A stretch of 64,000 bases of DNA from an uncultured Lachnospiraceae bacterium (GTDB lineage Bacteria > Bacillota > Clostridia > Lachnospirales > Lachnospiraceae): positions 1 to 64,000 of the forward strand of contig CAKRFY010000006.1 in NCBI GenBank assembly GCA_934320895.1, read 5' to 3'. The translations under genes were made by a program, and so were the position numbers. The notes below the pieces were generated by a model. That model was not told the DNA's origin. It searched no databases and saw only the letters and a program-made list of their open reading frames with translations. Within the stretch, counting starts at the first letter, position 1, and every line of letters begins with the position of its first letter. Positions 1 to 7,530 of this stretch are shown here, one piece after another.

Positions 1-33
1 TGAGGAGTTGTTTTATTTTGTAATGAAAAATAT

Positions 34-53
34 CCCGTATTTATGCGGGTTTT
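34..53 (+). terminator. Rho-independent terminator
   Basis: CCCGTA, loop TTTA, TGCGGG, then TTTT. It probably ends a gene that lies left of the window. Confidence 0.6.
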
Positions 54-103
54 GGTGTTTCGCAAACGCCTATATAATTGTTATATTAAAAGGAGAGAAT
101 TTT

Positions 104-577
104 ATGGCATTAATTAAATGTCCAGAGTGCGGAAAAGAAATTTCTGATATGGCAAATTCTTGTCCGAATTGTGGGTATCCAATCAAAGAAAATACACAAC
201 ACAACGAAAATACAAAAAAAATTTATGAGTATATATGTGATAGTGATAAATGTATATCTATATGTCCTGTTAAAGAATTTAATAATTTTTTAGGTGCTAC
301 ATGTAAATGTCCTGATTGTGGTGCTGTAGCCGAATATACTGAGACAGAAGTGATTAGTAATAAAACAGGTAAGGTTATAAATCGGTATAGAGAACATGGA
401 TTTGAACGACCTATCCAACAATCCCAACAAAATGTACCTAAATGCCCTAAGTGTAATTCAACTGCAATTACAACAGGTGCGAGAGGAGTAAGTTGGTTTT
501 GGGGAACTATCGGTTCAAGCAAAACTGTTAATCGTTGTGCAAATTGTGGTTATACTTGGAAACCGAATGGAAGATAA
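104..577 (+). CDS. Zinc-ribbon protein of unknown function
   Basis: A 158-residue soluble protein. The N-terminus is a classic double zinc ribbon (CPECGKEISDMANSCPNCGY). A middle pair of CxxC-like motifs lies around residues 45-75, and a third ribbon at the C-terminus has CPKC and CANCGY knuckles around residues 110-155. I start at the ATG at 104, not at an upstream in-frame ATG, because AGGAGAG lies 7 bases before it. Such ribbons are common in small phage and Firmicutes proteins that bind nucleic acids or partner proteins; the specific function is unknown. The following gene encodes a small membrane protein on the same strand. Confidence 0.7.
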   Translation: MALIKCPECGKEISDMANSCPNCGYPIKENTQHNENTKKIYEYICDSDKCISICPVKEFNNFLGATCKCPDCGAVAEYTETEVISNKTGKVINRYREHGFERPIQQSQQNVPKCPKCNSTAITTGARGVSWFWGTIGSSKTVNRCANCGYTWKPNGR

Positions 578-617
578 AATAGAAAACACTAGATTATACA
601 AATAGGAGAGTAGACCT

Positions 618-833
618 ATGAACAAAAAGAGAAAAGTAATTCATATTGTAGTACCAATTTTGCTTACAATATTGTCGTATTTCATTTCAATTTCATTCAT
701 ATTTAAGATACCAGATGGTAGAGGTGGATATGAAGCCATAACATATTTATTTGCATTTAAGTTAGCTTTTGGAATATTTGCAGTTTCTTCAATTATATCT
801 GCAATATTATATGTTGGTAGTAAAAAGAAATGA
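618..833 (+). CDS. Small two-helix membrane protein
   Basis: A 71-residue protein with two hydrophobic segments (about residues 8-30 and 42-65), a charged loop between them and a Lys-rich end. An AGGAGAG ribosome site lies just upstream. It sits 40 bp after the zinc-ribbon gene and 16 bp before the next gene, so the three are probably one transcript. No family recognised; a holin-like role is possible on size and topology alone but is not supported by any motif. Confidence 0.55.
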   Translation: MNKKRKVIHIVVPILLTILSYFISISFIFKIPDGRGGYEAITYLFAFKLAFGIFAVSSIISAILYVGSKKK

Positions 834-849
834 AGAAAGCTGGTGGCAT

Positions 850-1260
850 ATGAAAGCAAGTGTACAACAGATGCAGGGCGTATCAGCATACATAGAAACA
901 CATTATGAAGCATTGGAATATTGTAAACAAGAAAAGAAAGTATGTCATTACAAGGAATATTGGAAATGTACTAATCCAAAGTCTGTACAATTTAATAAGG
1001 ACTGTATAGGATATACAAAGTGTGCTGATTTTATTTCAGATGCGAGATATAATGAAAAACTTGCTAAAGCATCCAGAAAATCAGTGAAGAAAAATCAGAA
1101 TAGGGCAACTCAAAAATCAGTTAAATCAAAAACTGTTAAATCTAAACCGAAGAAACAAAATAAAGTGCCAAAAAGAGTTGTGGAGAAAAAGTTACCAGAC
1201 AATGCACTTGGTAATGATCCGAGGATCAGAGCTGTACTTGAACAATTTATGAATCAATAA
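850..1260 (+). CDS. Lys-rich hypothetical protein with Cys cluster
   Basis: A 136-residue protein. The N-terminal half has four Cys in a loose pattern (YCKQEKKVCHYKEYWKC, then CIGYTKC), suggesting a metal site. Residues 75-115 are a low-complexity Lys/Ser/Gln tail resembling nucleic-acid-binding tails, followed by a short acidic and hydrophobic end. The ATG at 850 is preferred because the longer frame overlaps the previous gene heavily. The ribosome site is weak (GGTGG). Function unknown. Confidence 0.5.
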   Translation: MKASVQQMQGVSAYIETHYEALEYCKQEKKVCHYKEYWKCTNPKSVQFNKDCIGYTKCADFISDARYNEKLAKASRKSVKKNQNRATQKSVKSKTVKSKPKKQNKVPKRVVEKKLPDNALGNDPRIRAVLEQFMNQ

Positions 1261-1430
1261 TATACCTATACTGATATATAACAGGTACTTAATTTCCACA
1301 GGTTTAAGAGTACCCCCACCTATGTCATATGTGCTTGCCTAAATCAATGAATTTGAGGTTGATTTTGCTTTGTATATTCGTAGGCTATCAAGTTTACCTA
1401 TGATGGATTTTGAAGCAGATTTGGGTTGAT

Positions 1431-1532
1431 TTATTCAAAGGATATAGGGTATGTAGGAAAGCGGATATACTGCTCATCCGTAAAATATGCTTGGTTTGAT
1501 AATTCCATCTTTAATCTATCTAATACTTTCAT
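1431..1532 (-). pseudogene. Stub of a phage structural-type protein
   Basis: A 33-codon minus-strand frame whose start (MKVLDRLKMELSNQAYFTDEQY) resembles the first residues of small phage head/tail-connector proteins, from memory of such sequences. It runs into a stop after residue 33, far short of a full protein. It is surrounded by about 370 bp (1261-1629) without any other convincing gene. Probably a remnant of an older phage. Low confidence. Confidence 0.3.
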
Positions 1533-1570
1533 GTGTGTCTCTGTTACTTATTATAATGTTATAATGCAAT

Positions 1571-1603
1571 AAAAAAGGACTACGGCATTTTACCGTAGAC
1601 CTC
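1571..1603 (-). terminator. Rho-independent terminator
   Basis: On the minus strand CTACGG, loop of 7 bases, CCGTAG, extended by GG/CC, then a run of T. It ends the Ig-like protein gene immediately to its right. Confidence 0.75.
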
Positions 1604-1629
1604 TCTTAATTGGTTCGTTATTTATTTAA

Positions 1630-2313
1630 TTAAAAATCACTATATGTAAACTCATAATCAAGAGTTGTTGTTTCATTTTTGTAAACTGGAATATCATATT
1701 CTTCATCAACTCTTCCTGCAACATTTAAAAATTCGCCATATTCGTTATAAAATTCATCATAAAATGTTCCGTAAAGAATATCTTCAGATTTTGATCTTTT
1801 TGAAGATATTACAACATAATATTCTCCTACAGGAATATGTTGTATTGTATAATTTCCTTGACCATTTACTGTTGCTTTTCCCACAACTTTTGAATTATCA
1901 TCTATAACAAAAACTTTTGCTCCCGTATCTGCAACATATCCTCTATAGTTGTTATAAAAATAAGTTATATTTCCTGAAATAGAGCCATACGCTACTTTAA
2001 CAGTAATTTTACAATTAAGTTTTTTACCCGCAACTTTTGCAACAATGGATGTAGTTCCTTTTCTTTTGGCAGTTACAACACCTGTCGAATTAACAGTTGC
2101 AATTTTTTTATTATTACTTGACCATTTAACTTTTTGTTTTGAACCATTCACTTTTAATTTAAAGTTGCTTCCAACATTAAGTGTCTTTTTGGTATAGTTT
2201 AATGTGATTTTTTTTGCAGCTTGTCCCGCTTTATAATTTGGTACAAGCAATGTCACCAAAATAGTGACACACATTAAAATTGATATAATCTTCCTTTTAG
2301 TATTGAAAAACAT
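1630..2313 (-). CDS. Secreted Ig-like (BIG2) protein
   Basis: A 227-residue exported protein. Residues 1-33 are a signal peptide (basic start, hydrophobic core ending near AGQAA). Residues 34-108 form a bacterial Ig-like group 2 domain with the usual pattern (KWSSNNKKIATVNSTGVVTAKRKGT). The remainder looks like a CnaB/carboxypeptidase-regulatory beta-sandwich (VFVIDDNSKVVGKATVNGQGNYTI). No sortase motif or membrane anchor is visible. It faces left with its own terminator, against the direction of most of the element, as expected of a lysogenic-conversion gene. BIG2 domains in phages are often adhesion modules; the ligand is unknown. Confidence 0.7.
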   Translation of the reverse strand: MFFNTKRKIISILMCVTILVTLLVPNYKAGQAAKKITLNYTKKTLNVGSNFKLKVNGSKQKVKWSSNNKKIATVNSTGVVTAKRKGTTSIVAKVAGKKLNCKITVKVAYGSISGNITYFYNNYRGYVADTGAKVFVIDDNSKVVGKATVNGQGNYTIQHIPVGEYYVVISSKRSKSEDILYGTFYDEFYNEYGEFLNVAGRVDEEYDIPVYKNETTTLDYEFTYSDF

Positions 2314-2469
2314 CGTAGGGGTAAAATTTTTAAGTTACTGTATGGAAGAACCAACTACAGGGCAGCAGAGAAAAACAATTTCCTTTTTTGGTTTAAGCCA
2401 CCCCCGATACACCATAACCTACTAAATCAGTAGGAATTAAACGCAATAAAATATATCAATAAAACAGTA

Positions 2470-2505
2470 TAAAAAATAAGAGTGTAACTTCATCGGCTAC
2501 ACCCT
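2470..2505 (-). terminator. Rho-independent terminator
   Basis: Read on the minus strand: GTGTA, 12-base loop, TACAC, then TCTTATTTTTT. It ends the small minus-strand gene or genes to its right. Confidence 0.6.
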
Positions 2506-2533
2506 TTTATTATGTCTTTCTGTATTCTGTTTG

Positions 2534-2683
2534 TTAAAATATAAAATCGCATACAATTCTATTATTACAAGTTGCTTTAAATTGTGTTGCTGTCGTTGCG
2601 TTTATGCTGTCTTTATATGCTTTTAATTGTATCATTCTATCTGTAATAGCTTTTATTATTTCTAAATCAGTAGTAGCATACAT
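2534..2683 (-). CDS. Small hypothetical protein
   Basis: About 49 residues. I place the start at the ATG at 2683, preceded at 9 bases by AAAGGA; in-frame ATGs further upstream have weaker sites. It lies between the J-domain gene and a terminator on the same strand, so it may be the last gene of that transcript. No family recognised. Confidence 0.35.
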   Translation of the reverse strand: MYATTDLEIIKAITDRMIQLKAYKDSINATTATQFKATCNNRIVCDFIF

Positions 2684-2755
2684 TTTTTCCATTCCTTTAG
2701 ATGTATGTAAAATATATTCTTTTCTCATATTGTATAACATTCTTTCTTTGTGGTA

Positions 2756-2792
2756 GGGTGTAGGCTTGTTATTGTCTACACCCTTATTTTTT
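2756..2792. repeat. 8-bp perfect inverted repeat / bidirectional stem
   Basis: GGGTGTAG and CTACACCC separated by 12 bases, followed on the plus strand by TTATTTTTT. As a terminator it would act on plus-strand transcripts. On the minus strand it lies just after the J-domain gene without a T run. The same GTGTAG/CTACAC theme recurs in the terminator at 2470-2505, so the two hairpins may derive from each other. Confidence 0.5.
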
Positions 2793-3306
2793 AGGCTTCT
2801 TTTATTCTTTTGATTTCTTCTGTCTGTATTTCTGTACTCCCATAATAATTCCGTATATCATTCATAGATAAAGTTTTCTTACCTTTTTTTTTGAATGCTT
2901 CACTATGCCAATACCATTGTTTTTTCTTAGATGCGAACTTGAAGCCATGTTCTTTTAATTCTCCTCGATGATTATATGTATTGCCTGAGATCCATATCCA
3001 AGAACCACACACCTCAATAGTAATATCTGATAAATGAATGATTGCTTGTAAAACTTCCCTTAACTTTTCATCCTCTGAAAAATCATACTTCATATTATCA
3101 TAATTGCTCTTGTTATTGTTGCCTGTCTGCTTTGTATTGTGTTCATGTCTATCCTTTAACACCTTGAATAATTTGTCATATTCTGCATTGACTTCTTGCG
3201 TTGCTTCGGTGCTTCCATTTGGGTTATCTGGATGGAATTTCTTTAATAATTCCTTGTACTGTTTTCTTAACTCCTCAAGCGTGTTTACATTATTAAAATA
3301 CTTCAT
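2791..3306 (-). CDS. J-domain (DnaJ-like) protein
   Basis: 171 residues from the ATG at 3306 (AGAAGG 6-7 bases upstream). Residues 1-60 form a J domain with helix II and the diagnostic HPD tripeptide (KKFHPDNPNG) followed by EVNAEYDKLFKVL. No G/F region, zinc finger or DnaJ C-terminal domain is present. The C-terminal half (SDITIEVCGSWIWISG, then KKKQWYW) is a compact domain seen in J-proteins of Firmicutes mobile elements. It may recruit the host DnaK to a replication or regulatory protein; that partner is inference. It is transcribed leftward from the operator-rich region. Confidence 0.8.
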   Translation of the reverse strand: MKYFNNVNTLEELRKQYKELLKKFHPDNPNGSTEATQEVNAEYDKLFKVLKDRHEHNTKQTGNNNKSNYDNMKYDFSEDEKLREVLQAIIHLSDITIEVCGSWIWISGNTYNHRGELKEHGFKFASKKKQWYWHSEAFKKKGKKTLSMNDIRNYYGSTEIQTEEIKRIKEA

Positions 3307-3377
3307 ATTAAAACCTTCTTTCTTTATATTATGGCAGTGTTTTAAAACGCCATTTGTTTTAGTTGTTAATATTATTA

Positions 3378-3538
3378 TACACTTATTAGTGTACAGCGCC
3401 AATGTGCATTTTCACTAATAAGTGTAATGAATATTTGTACAATGTGTACACCAATTAGTGGATTTAAATAAAGGATTGACACTAATTAGTGTATAATTTG
3501 TGCGATGTGTCAATAGACTACATACACTAATAAGTGTA
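3378..3538. promoter_or_regulatory. Array of five palindromic operators
   Basis: Five 16-bp palindromes of the form TACACT-NNNN-AGTGTA start at 3378, 3411, 3447, 3478 and 3523. Copies 1 and 5 have perfect 6-bp arms; the others differ at 1-3 positions. They span the divergent region between the leftward J-domain gene and the rightward small genes. TATAAT boxes overlap copies 1 (minus strand), 4 and 5. This is the layout of a repressor-controlled divergent promoter; the regulator is not identified in the window. Confidence 0.75.
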
Positions 3539-3542
3539 TAAT
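3514..3542 (+). promoter_or_regulatory. Sigma-70-type promoter under the operator array
   Basis: TAGACT, 17-bp spacer, TATAAT. The -10 overlaps the fifth operator palindrome. Confidence 0.5.
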
Positions 3543-3592
3543 ACAGTTACAAGGTCAAACAAAACAGACTTACACAAATCGTTCTTTAACAA

Positions 3593-3622
3593 TTGAATAA
3601 AGGCTTCACACTATGATATAAT
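3593..3622 (+). promoter_or_regulatory. Second sigma-70-type promoter
   Basis: TTGAAT, 18-bp spacer, TATAAT, about 30 bp before the 45-residue gene. The spacer contains AAAGGCTTCACAC, nearly identical to the 3' arm of the terminator at 3828-3875. Confidence 0.55.
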
Positions 3623-3649
3623 ATCGCCAACGAAAGAAGGTGATAGGAA

Positions 3650-3787
3650 GTGAGTGAATATATGACGGGTAAAGAAGTAGTAAACTTAATTACAGCACTT
3701 GAAAAAGAGGGCATGACAGCAGAAAAGATTATTGAAATAATCAAGTATATCGAAACAGCAGACCCCAAAGACCCAGGTAACAATTAA
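3650..3787 (+). CDS. 45-residue peptide of mobile-element type
   Basis: A short acidic and helical protein (MTGKEVVNLITALEKEGMTA and onward). The GTG at 3650 is preceded by AGAAGG; an in-frame ATG at 3662 is an alternative. It is framed by its own promoter and a strong terminator, so it forms a separate transcription unit. Function unknown. Confidence 0.5.
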   Translation: MSEYMTGKEVVNLITALEKEGMTAEKIIEIIKYIETADPKDPGNN

Positions 3788-3827
3788 AAAATCATAGTAT
3801 TAAATAAGTAACTTATTAACCTAATCT

Positions 3828-3875
3828 AAGGTGTGAAGTCTTTATTGAATTATTAAAGGCTTTACACCTTTTTTA
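3828..3875 (+). terminator. Strong rho-independent terminator
   Basis: A 17-bp stem with two wobble or mismatched positions (AAGGTGTGAAGTCTTTA against TAAAGGCTTTACACCTT), 9-base loop, then T6. Confidence 0.85.
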
Positions 3876-3911
3876 ATTACTAAAAAACAACATATTTAAG
3901 GAGGTAGCAAC

Positions 3912-4184
3912 ATGACAAAGAAAGAGTTACAAAACAAAATTGAGGAGATAAGAAGATACAAAGCAATGGCAGATGAAGCAACTAATATACAAAAAGCCTT
4001 AGAACATGAAATATCTTCATATATGGAAGAAAACAATTTAACAGAAGAATTTACAGATTCAGCAAAAATCAGTTATAAAGAGCAGACAAGAAAATCACTT
4101 GACAAGAAGATGCTTGAATCTAAATTAGGAGATTTAACCGAATATGAAAAGGTTACATCTTATAAGGTTTTACGCATTAGATAA
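3912..4184 (+). CDS. Hypothetical coiled-coil phage protein
   Basis: 90 residues, highly charged and helical, with AAGGAGG seven bases before the ATG. The first 50 residues look like a short coiled coil, followed by a basic patch and a YEKVTSYKVLRIR end. It resembles small proteins of phage replication regions but carries no diagnostic motif. The 14-base ribosome-site sequence (GGAGGTAGCAACAT) is repeated exactly before the gene at 4400. Confidence 0.5.
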   Translation: MTKKELQNKIEEIRRYKAMADEATNIQKALEHEISSYMEENNLTEEFTDSAKISYKEQTRKSLDKKMLESKLGDLTEYEKVTSYKVLRIR

Positions 4185-4188
4185 TTAA

Positions 4189-4241
4189 CATCTAATAATT
4201 AGGGCATAAATGGGGGAGCAATCCCCCGAAGCCTTAATAAT
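4189..4241 (+). other. Two-stage stable hairpin
   Basis: Inner stem GGGGGA/TCCCCC with GCAA tetraloop (4212-4227) inside an outer stem AATAATTAGGGC/GCCTTAATAAT, separated by an internal loop. No T run follows, so it is not an intrinsic terminator. Possibly an RNA processing or stability element. Confidence 0.6.
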
Positions 4242-4256
4242 ATATCGGCGGTATAA

Positions 4257-4388
4257 AGCTATGAAAATGTAATATTTACAATCAAGACAAGTTATGGAGA
4301 TATTTAAGAAGAATTTTGCTTAGGTAAACATACACAGCTTGATGTAATTCAAGATGATATTAAGTGGATACTGGAATCAAATAAATAG
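4257..4388 (+). pseudogene. Decayed small gene
   Basis: An open frame without a start (VIFTIKTSYGDI, TAA, EEFCLGKHTQLDVIQDDIKW and onward) broken by one in-frame stop. It reads like the end of a small protein and finishes 12 bases before the next gene. Product unknown; the pseudogene call rests on codon-like composition only. Confidence 0.35.
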
Positions 4389-4399
4389 GAGGTAGCAAC

Positions 4400-4600
4400 A
4401 TGACACCATTAAAACTCAATAAATTAACTTATATTTGCCATCTTTCTGAATCCATTCAGATAAAGGTTATAAATAAAGCCACTGAATCACTTAAGACTTT
4501 AGGACTTACAGATAAAGAAATAAAAGAAGAGATTGAACTAATAAAAAATTCAAGGTTAGCGGATATTGAAGAACTAATAACTGCAAGTGAACTTTTATAG
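4400..4600 (+). CDS. Small hypothetical protein
   Basis: 66 residues, mostly helical (LTDKEIKEEIELIKNSRLADIEELI), ATG seven bases after AGGAGG. No family recognised. It stands 110 bp before the sigma-like gene, separated by a sequence with interlocking inverted repeats. Confidence 0.5.
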   Translation: MTPLKLNKLTYICHLSESIQIKVINKATESLKTLGLTDKEIKEEIELIKNSRLADIEELITASELL

Positions 4601-4684
4601 TTTGATTAGGCAAGCGGTCAAGCCGTGGTATTCAATTACAACTTGCCTTTAGGCTTAACCGGTAGCCATATAAACTTAATCAAA
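4601..4684 (+). other. Interlocked inverted repeats (pseudoknot-capable)
   Basis: An outer 8-bp pair (TTTGATTA 4601-4608 with TAATCAAA 4677-4684) encloses AGGCAAG (4608-4614), GGTCAAGCC (4616-4624), CTTGCCT (4642-4648) and GGCTTAACC (4652-4660). The first pairs with the third and the second with the fourth, an a-b-a'-b' order. That gives either an H-type pseudoknot or two mutually exclusive hairpins, just ahead of the sigma-like gene. Confidence 0.55.
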
Positions 4685-4710
4685 ATACATGTTTCAGGAG
4701 GTAAAAATTT

Positions 4711-5412
4711 ATGAATAAGTACATAGCAGAGCACACAAAAAGACCACTAACAGAAGAAGAAAGAGTATTCTCGGAGAAACACCATGATTTAATGTATCGT
4801 TATATGAGATTACATGAGTTAGATCCCGAAGAATGGTATGACATCCTTATTATCCCATATCTTAACGCAGTCAAGAAATATCATCAGTATGAGAAACTAC
4901 ATAATCTTAAATTTGAGCAGGTATTTTTCAGGACACTTGATAATGCAAGAAGTAATTACTTCAGAGATATAAACAGGAAAAAGCGTTGTCCTAAAGGTGG
5001 AGTTGTAAGTCTTGACTATATGGTAGAGGATGATAAATCTTTTTCAAAATATAAAATTGACGCATGATGGATTGATAAAACAAAAAATGTTGAGGCATAT
5101 GTAATTGAAAAAGAGTTTTTGCGTGACTTGTTTGCTAATGTTGGTAAATATGCAGAACCCGAACTTCTTGAATTGGTTCTTAAAATGAGAATCAAAGGTT
5201 ACACAGATACAGAAATTGCAAAGCGAGCAAGGTTTAAATTGGATAATTACAGAGAATGGACACTTGCAGAGATGAAAGAGCTTATTGGACTTCTTACAAG
5301 GGGAAGAAATAGATATTGTGCAATGACTAAATTAGTTAAGGACACACAAAAATATGGAAATATTGAAGTACATGACAAATGGGAACGAATGAGAGAAATG
5401 TTCGATATCTAA
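4711..5412 (+). pseudogene. Sigma-70-like factor interrupted by in-frame TGA
   Basis: The frame from 4711 (118 codons) ends at TGA 5065-5067. The same frame continues uninterrupted to 5412, and the two halves make sense as one protein of about 233 residues. The first half resembles sigma region 2 (EEWYDILIIPYLNAVKKYHQYE, then FRTLDNARSNYFRDINRKKR). The second half has a region-4-like helix-turn-helix (KGYTDTEIAKRARF). A strong AGGAGG precedes 4711. The downstream half has only a TTG and no ribosome site. Most likely a recently broken gene for a small sigma-like regulator; readthrough cannot be excluded. Confidence 0.6.
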
Positions 5413-5551
5413 TCAATTGGGAAGTTTGTGCGGTGTGTCAGAAATGGCACACTTGCCATGGTGATAATCTGCAATGTTTTTAAAGGTAAACAGCGAATAA
5501 TACTTAAGATACATAAAAATATTTAAAAGAAAGACAAAGGGATTACATATT

Positions 5552-6450
5552 ATGAAAGATAATTTTAATTATTATTACGGAATAGAGGCAGAACAGTTTA
5601 CTTTTTATCGTGTTCCTCGTCTATTGATTAAAGATAAAAGATTCAAAGGGCTTAGTAGTGATGCAAAGCTCCTGTATGGCTTGATGCTCGATAGGATGTC
5701 TCTGTCTATGAAAAATGGTTGGTTAGATGATGAAAACAGAGTGTATATTGTTTATACATTAGATGCAATTATGGAAGATTTAGGCTGTGGAAAAGATAAA
5801 GCTGTAAAAGTATTAGCAGAACTTGATTCTGTGAAAGGTATTGGACTTATAGAGAAAATACGCAGAGGGCAGGGAAAACCAGATATTATTTATGTGAAAA
5901 ATTTTGTATTATCATCAGAAGATAATATTGAAGAAAAAGAGGGTTTGAATGCTGATAAAAATACAGAAGTCGGGAAAACCGAAGTTAAGAAGTCGGAAAA
6001 ACCGACTCTAATTATACTAATATTAATTATACTGATATTAGTTATAATAATCCTATCAATCAATCTGAAGATAAGATAGATGAGATTGATAGTGCAAACG
6101 CATACATGGAAATCATCAAAGAGAACATTGAGTACGAGCATCACATGAAGTATGCCCAGTATAGTGAAAGGGATTTGTATCAAGAACTGTATGAAATAAT
6201 CTGTGATGTTGTTTGTGTTAAGCGAAAAACAATTAGGATCGGGGGAGAAGAATATCCGTACCAGCTTGTAAAGTCGAAATTTTTAAAACTTAATAGTAGT
6301 CATCTACAGTATGTGATTAGCTGTATGCAGAATACTACAACGAAAATAAACAATATCAAGGCATATATGATTACAGCTTTGTATAATGCGCCAAGTACAA
6401 TAGACCATTATTACCAGCAGGAAGTGCAGCATGACTTGTATGGGGGATAA
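5552..6450 (+). pseudogene. RepA_N replication initiator, split by frameshift
   Basis: Residues 1-145 from 5552 match the RepA_N family of Firmicutes plasmid and ICE initiators (YYYGIEAEQFTFYRVPRLL, then GLSSDAKLLYGLMLDRMSLS). After about 6000 this frame becomes an unlikely Ile/Leu string. The family's linker and C-terminal domain continue in the -1 frame (VGKTDSNYTNINYTDISYNN, then the domain ending at 6450). The shift falls at two copies of a GTCGG(G)AAAACC repeat, so an internal deletion between repeats is the simplest cause. It would initiate theta replication of the excised element if intact. The sequence GGAAAAACC is a poor programmed-slippage site. Confidence 0.7.
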
Positions 6451-6562
6451 GTGGAGAGATTTATGGATAAATGCAGGGATATTAAAGCAAATCAAAATGG
6501 GAAATGTCTCTGAGCATAGGAAAATGGCAAAGCAAATTGTAACGGAAATAATGGGATTATAG
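6431..6562 (+). CDS. 43-residue protein overlapping the repA end
   Basis: Starts at the ATG at 6431, 20 bp inside the end of the RepA reading frame, and reads MTCMGDKWRDLWINAGILK, then a basic helix ending KQIVTEIMGL. The overlap suggests translational coupling to repA. No Shine-Dalgarno site of its own. Amphipathic and helical; function unknown. Confidence 0.45.
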   Translation: MTCMGDKWRDLWINAGILKQIKMGNVSEHRKMAKQIVTEIMGL

Positions 6563-6579
6563 GAAGAATAGGAGATATT

Positions 6580-6813
6580 ATGTTTAATTTTAGAATTATC
6601 AATACAATAGACGGAAATCAAATCATAGACAGAACACTTAAAACATCATATGAAGAGCTTACACCAACGCAAATGTTAGAGTATACGGAACTAGACAATC
6701 AGATGCTTTTCATGGATAGAATGGAACGCAAACAGAAACAAAAGGTAGAACATATGCGAAAAATAGCAAAGAATCCAGTTTACAAAGTTGCTTGTATTAT
6801 TGGTTTGATGTAA
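6580..6813 (+). CDS. Conserved small mobile-element protein
   Basis: 77 residues (MFNFRIINTIDGNQIIDRTL, then EYTELDNQMLFMDRMERKQK, ending in a hydrophobic YKVACIIGLM). I recognise this type from replication modules of Firmicutes integrative elements, where it follows repA-type genes, but know no function. AGGAGA lies 6 bases upstream. Confidence 0.6.
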   Translation: MFNFRIINTIDGNQIIDRTLKTSYEELTPTQMLEYTELDNQMLFMDRMERKQKQKVEHMRKIAKNPVYKVACIIGLM

Positions 6814-6879
6814 AAGGGAACTGCAATAGATAAGACAGCCTCAAATATGGCTGTCCTCAACAGAAAGAAGGGAACTATA

Positions 6880-7476
6880 ATGGCTATTGTACTTACGGAT
6901 GGGATATACTATATATACTTAAACAATAAAGGCAAGCACAGGAAAACAACAGATATTACACAGGCTTTGCAATATAATACTGTAAGGGAAGCTATAAGAT
7001 ATATGAATATTGTACCCATAAAAACAGAGGGACTTTATGTATATGATACATTTTCAGATCACATATTATGGAAACGGCTGACTCAGGAAGAGAGAATTGA
7101 ATTACAAGAGCAGAGAAATGGAATAGTAGAGATTGAACGAAGAAGTAATGGTAAAATCAAGCGAAAGAAATATTCTAAATCAACACGGAAACTAATATAT
7201 GAAAAATGTAATGGTCGTTGTCAGTTATGTGGAAGGAAAATATTATTGTCTGAAATGTCTTTAGATCATCATGTAGCTTTATCAATGGGTGGTATAGATG
7301 ATATTTCAAATTTAGTTGCCACCTGCTACCCTTGTAATCGTTTTAAATCCAATATTGCACCTGAGTTGTTTGAGAATAGAATCAATGATATTTTTATGTA
7401 CCAGATGGAGAAGAAAGCTGGTAATTCTTTCAAATGGAAAATTGTACATAGGCTGTTGTTATCTTGTATCAAGTGA
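6880..7476 (+). CDS. HNH endonuclease
   Basis: 198 residues from the ATG at 6880 (GAAGGG upstream). Residues 110-165 hold an HNH fold: CNGRCQLCGRKI, then SLDHHVALSMGG with the catalytic His pair, and ATCYPCNRFKSN with the second zinc pair. The N-terminal 100 residues are an unassigned basic domain. Stand-alone HNH enzymes in phages act as homing nucleases or in DNA packaging. No terminase neighbour is seen, so the role is open. Confidence 0.8.
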   Translation: MAIVLTDGIYYIYLNNKGKHRKTTDITQALQYNTVREAIRYMNIVPIKTEGLYVYDTFSDHILWKRLTQEERIELQEQRNGIVEIERRSNGKIKRKKYSKSTRKLIYEKCNGRCQLCGRKILLSEMSLDHHVALSMGGIDDISNLVATCYPCNRFKSNIAPELFENRINDIFMYQMEKKAGNSFKWKIVHRLLLSCIK

Positions 7477-7530
7477 AATTGCTGACCTTGAAAAAATGTA
7501 AAAAATAAAGTATAATCGGAGGTAATAAAG

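Noticed and set aside
3378..3538. CRISPR array
   Set aside because: The repeats are short palindromes with spacers of 15-29 bp, in a promoter region, without cas genes. They are operators.
5065..5067. TGA recoded as an amino acid in the element
   Set aside because: Other genes of the element (for example at 618-833 and 7476) end with TGA in the expected place, so the code is standard.
5990..6010. Programmed -1 frameshift in repA
   Set aside because: GGAAAAACC does not offer a proper slippery heptamer (the Glu codon would mispair). Repeat-mediated deletion explains the shift better. Kept only as an alternative.
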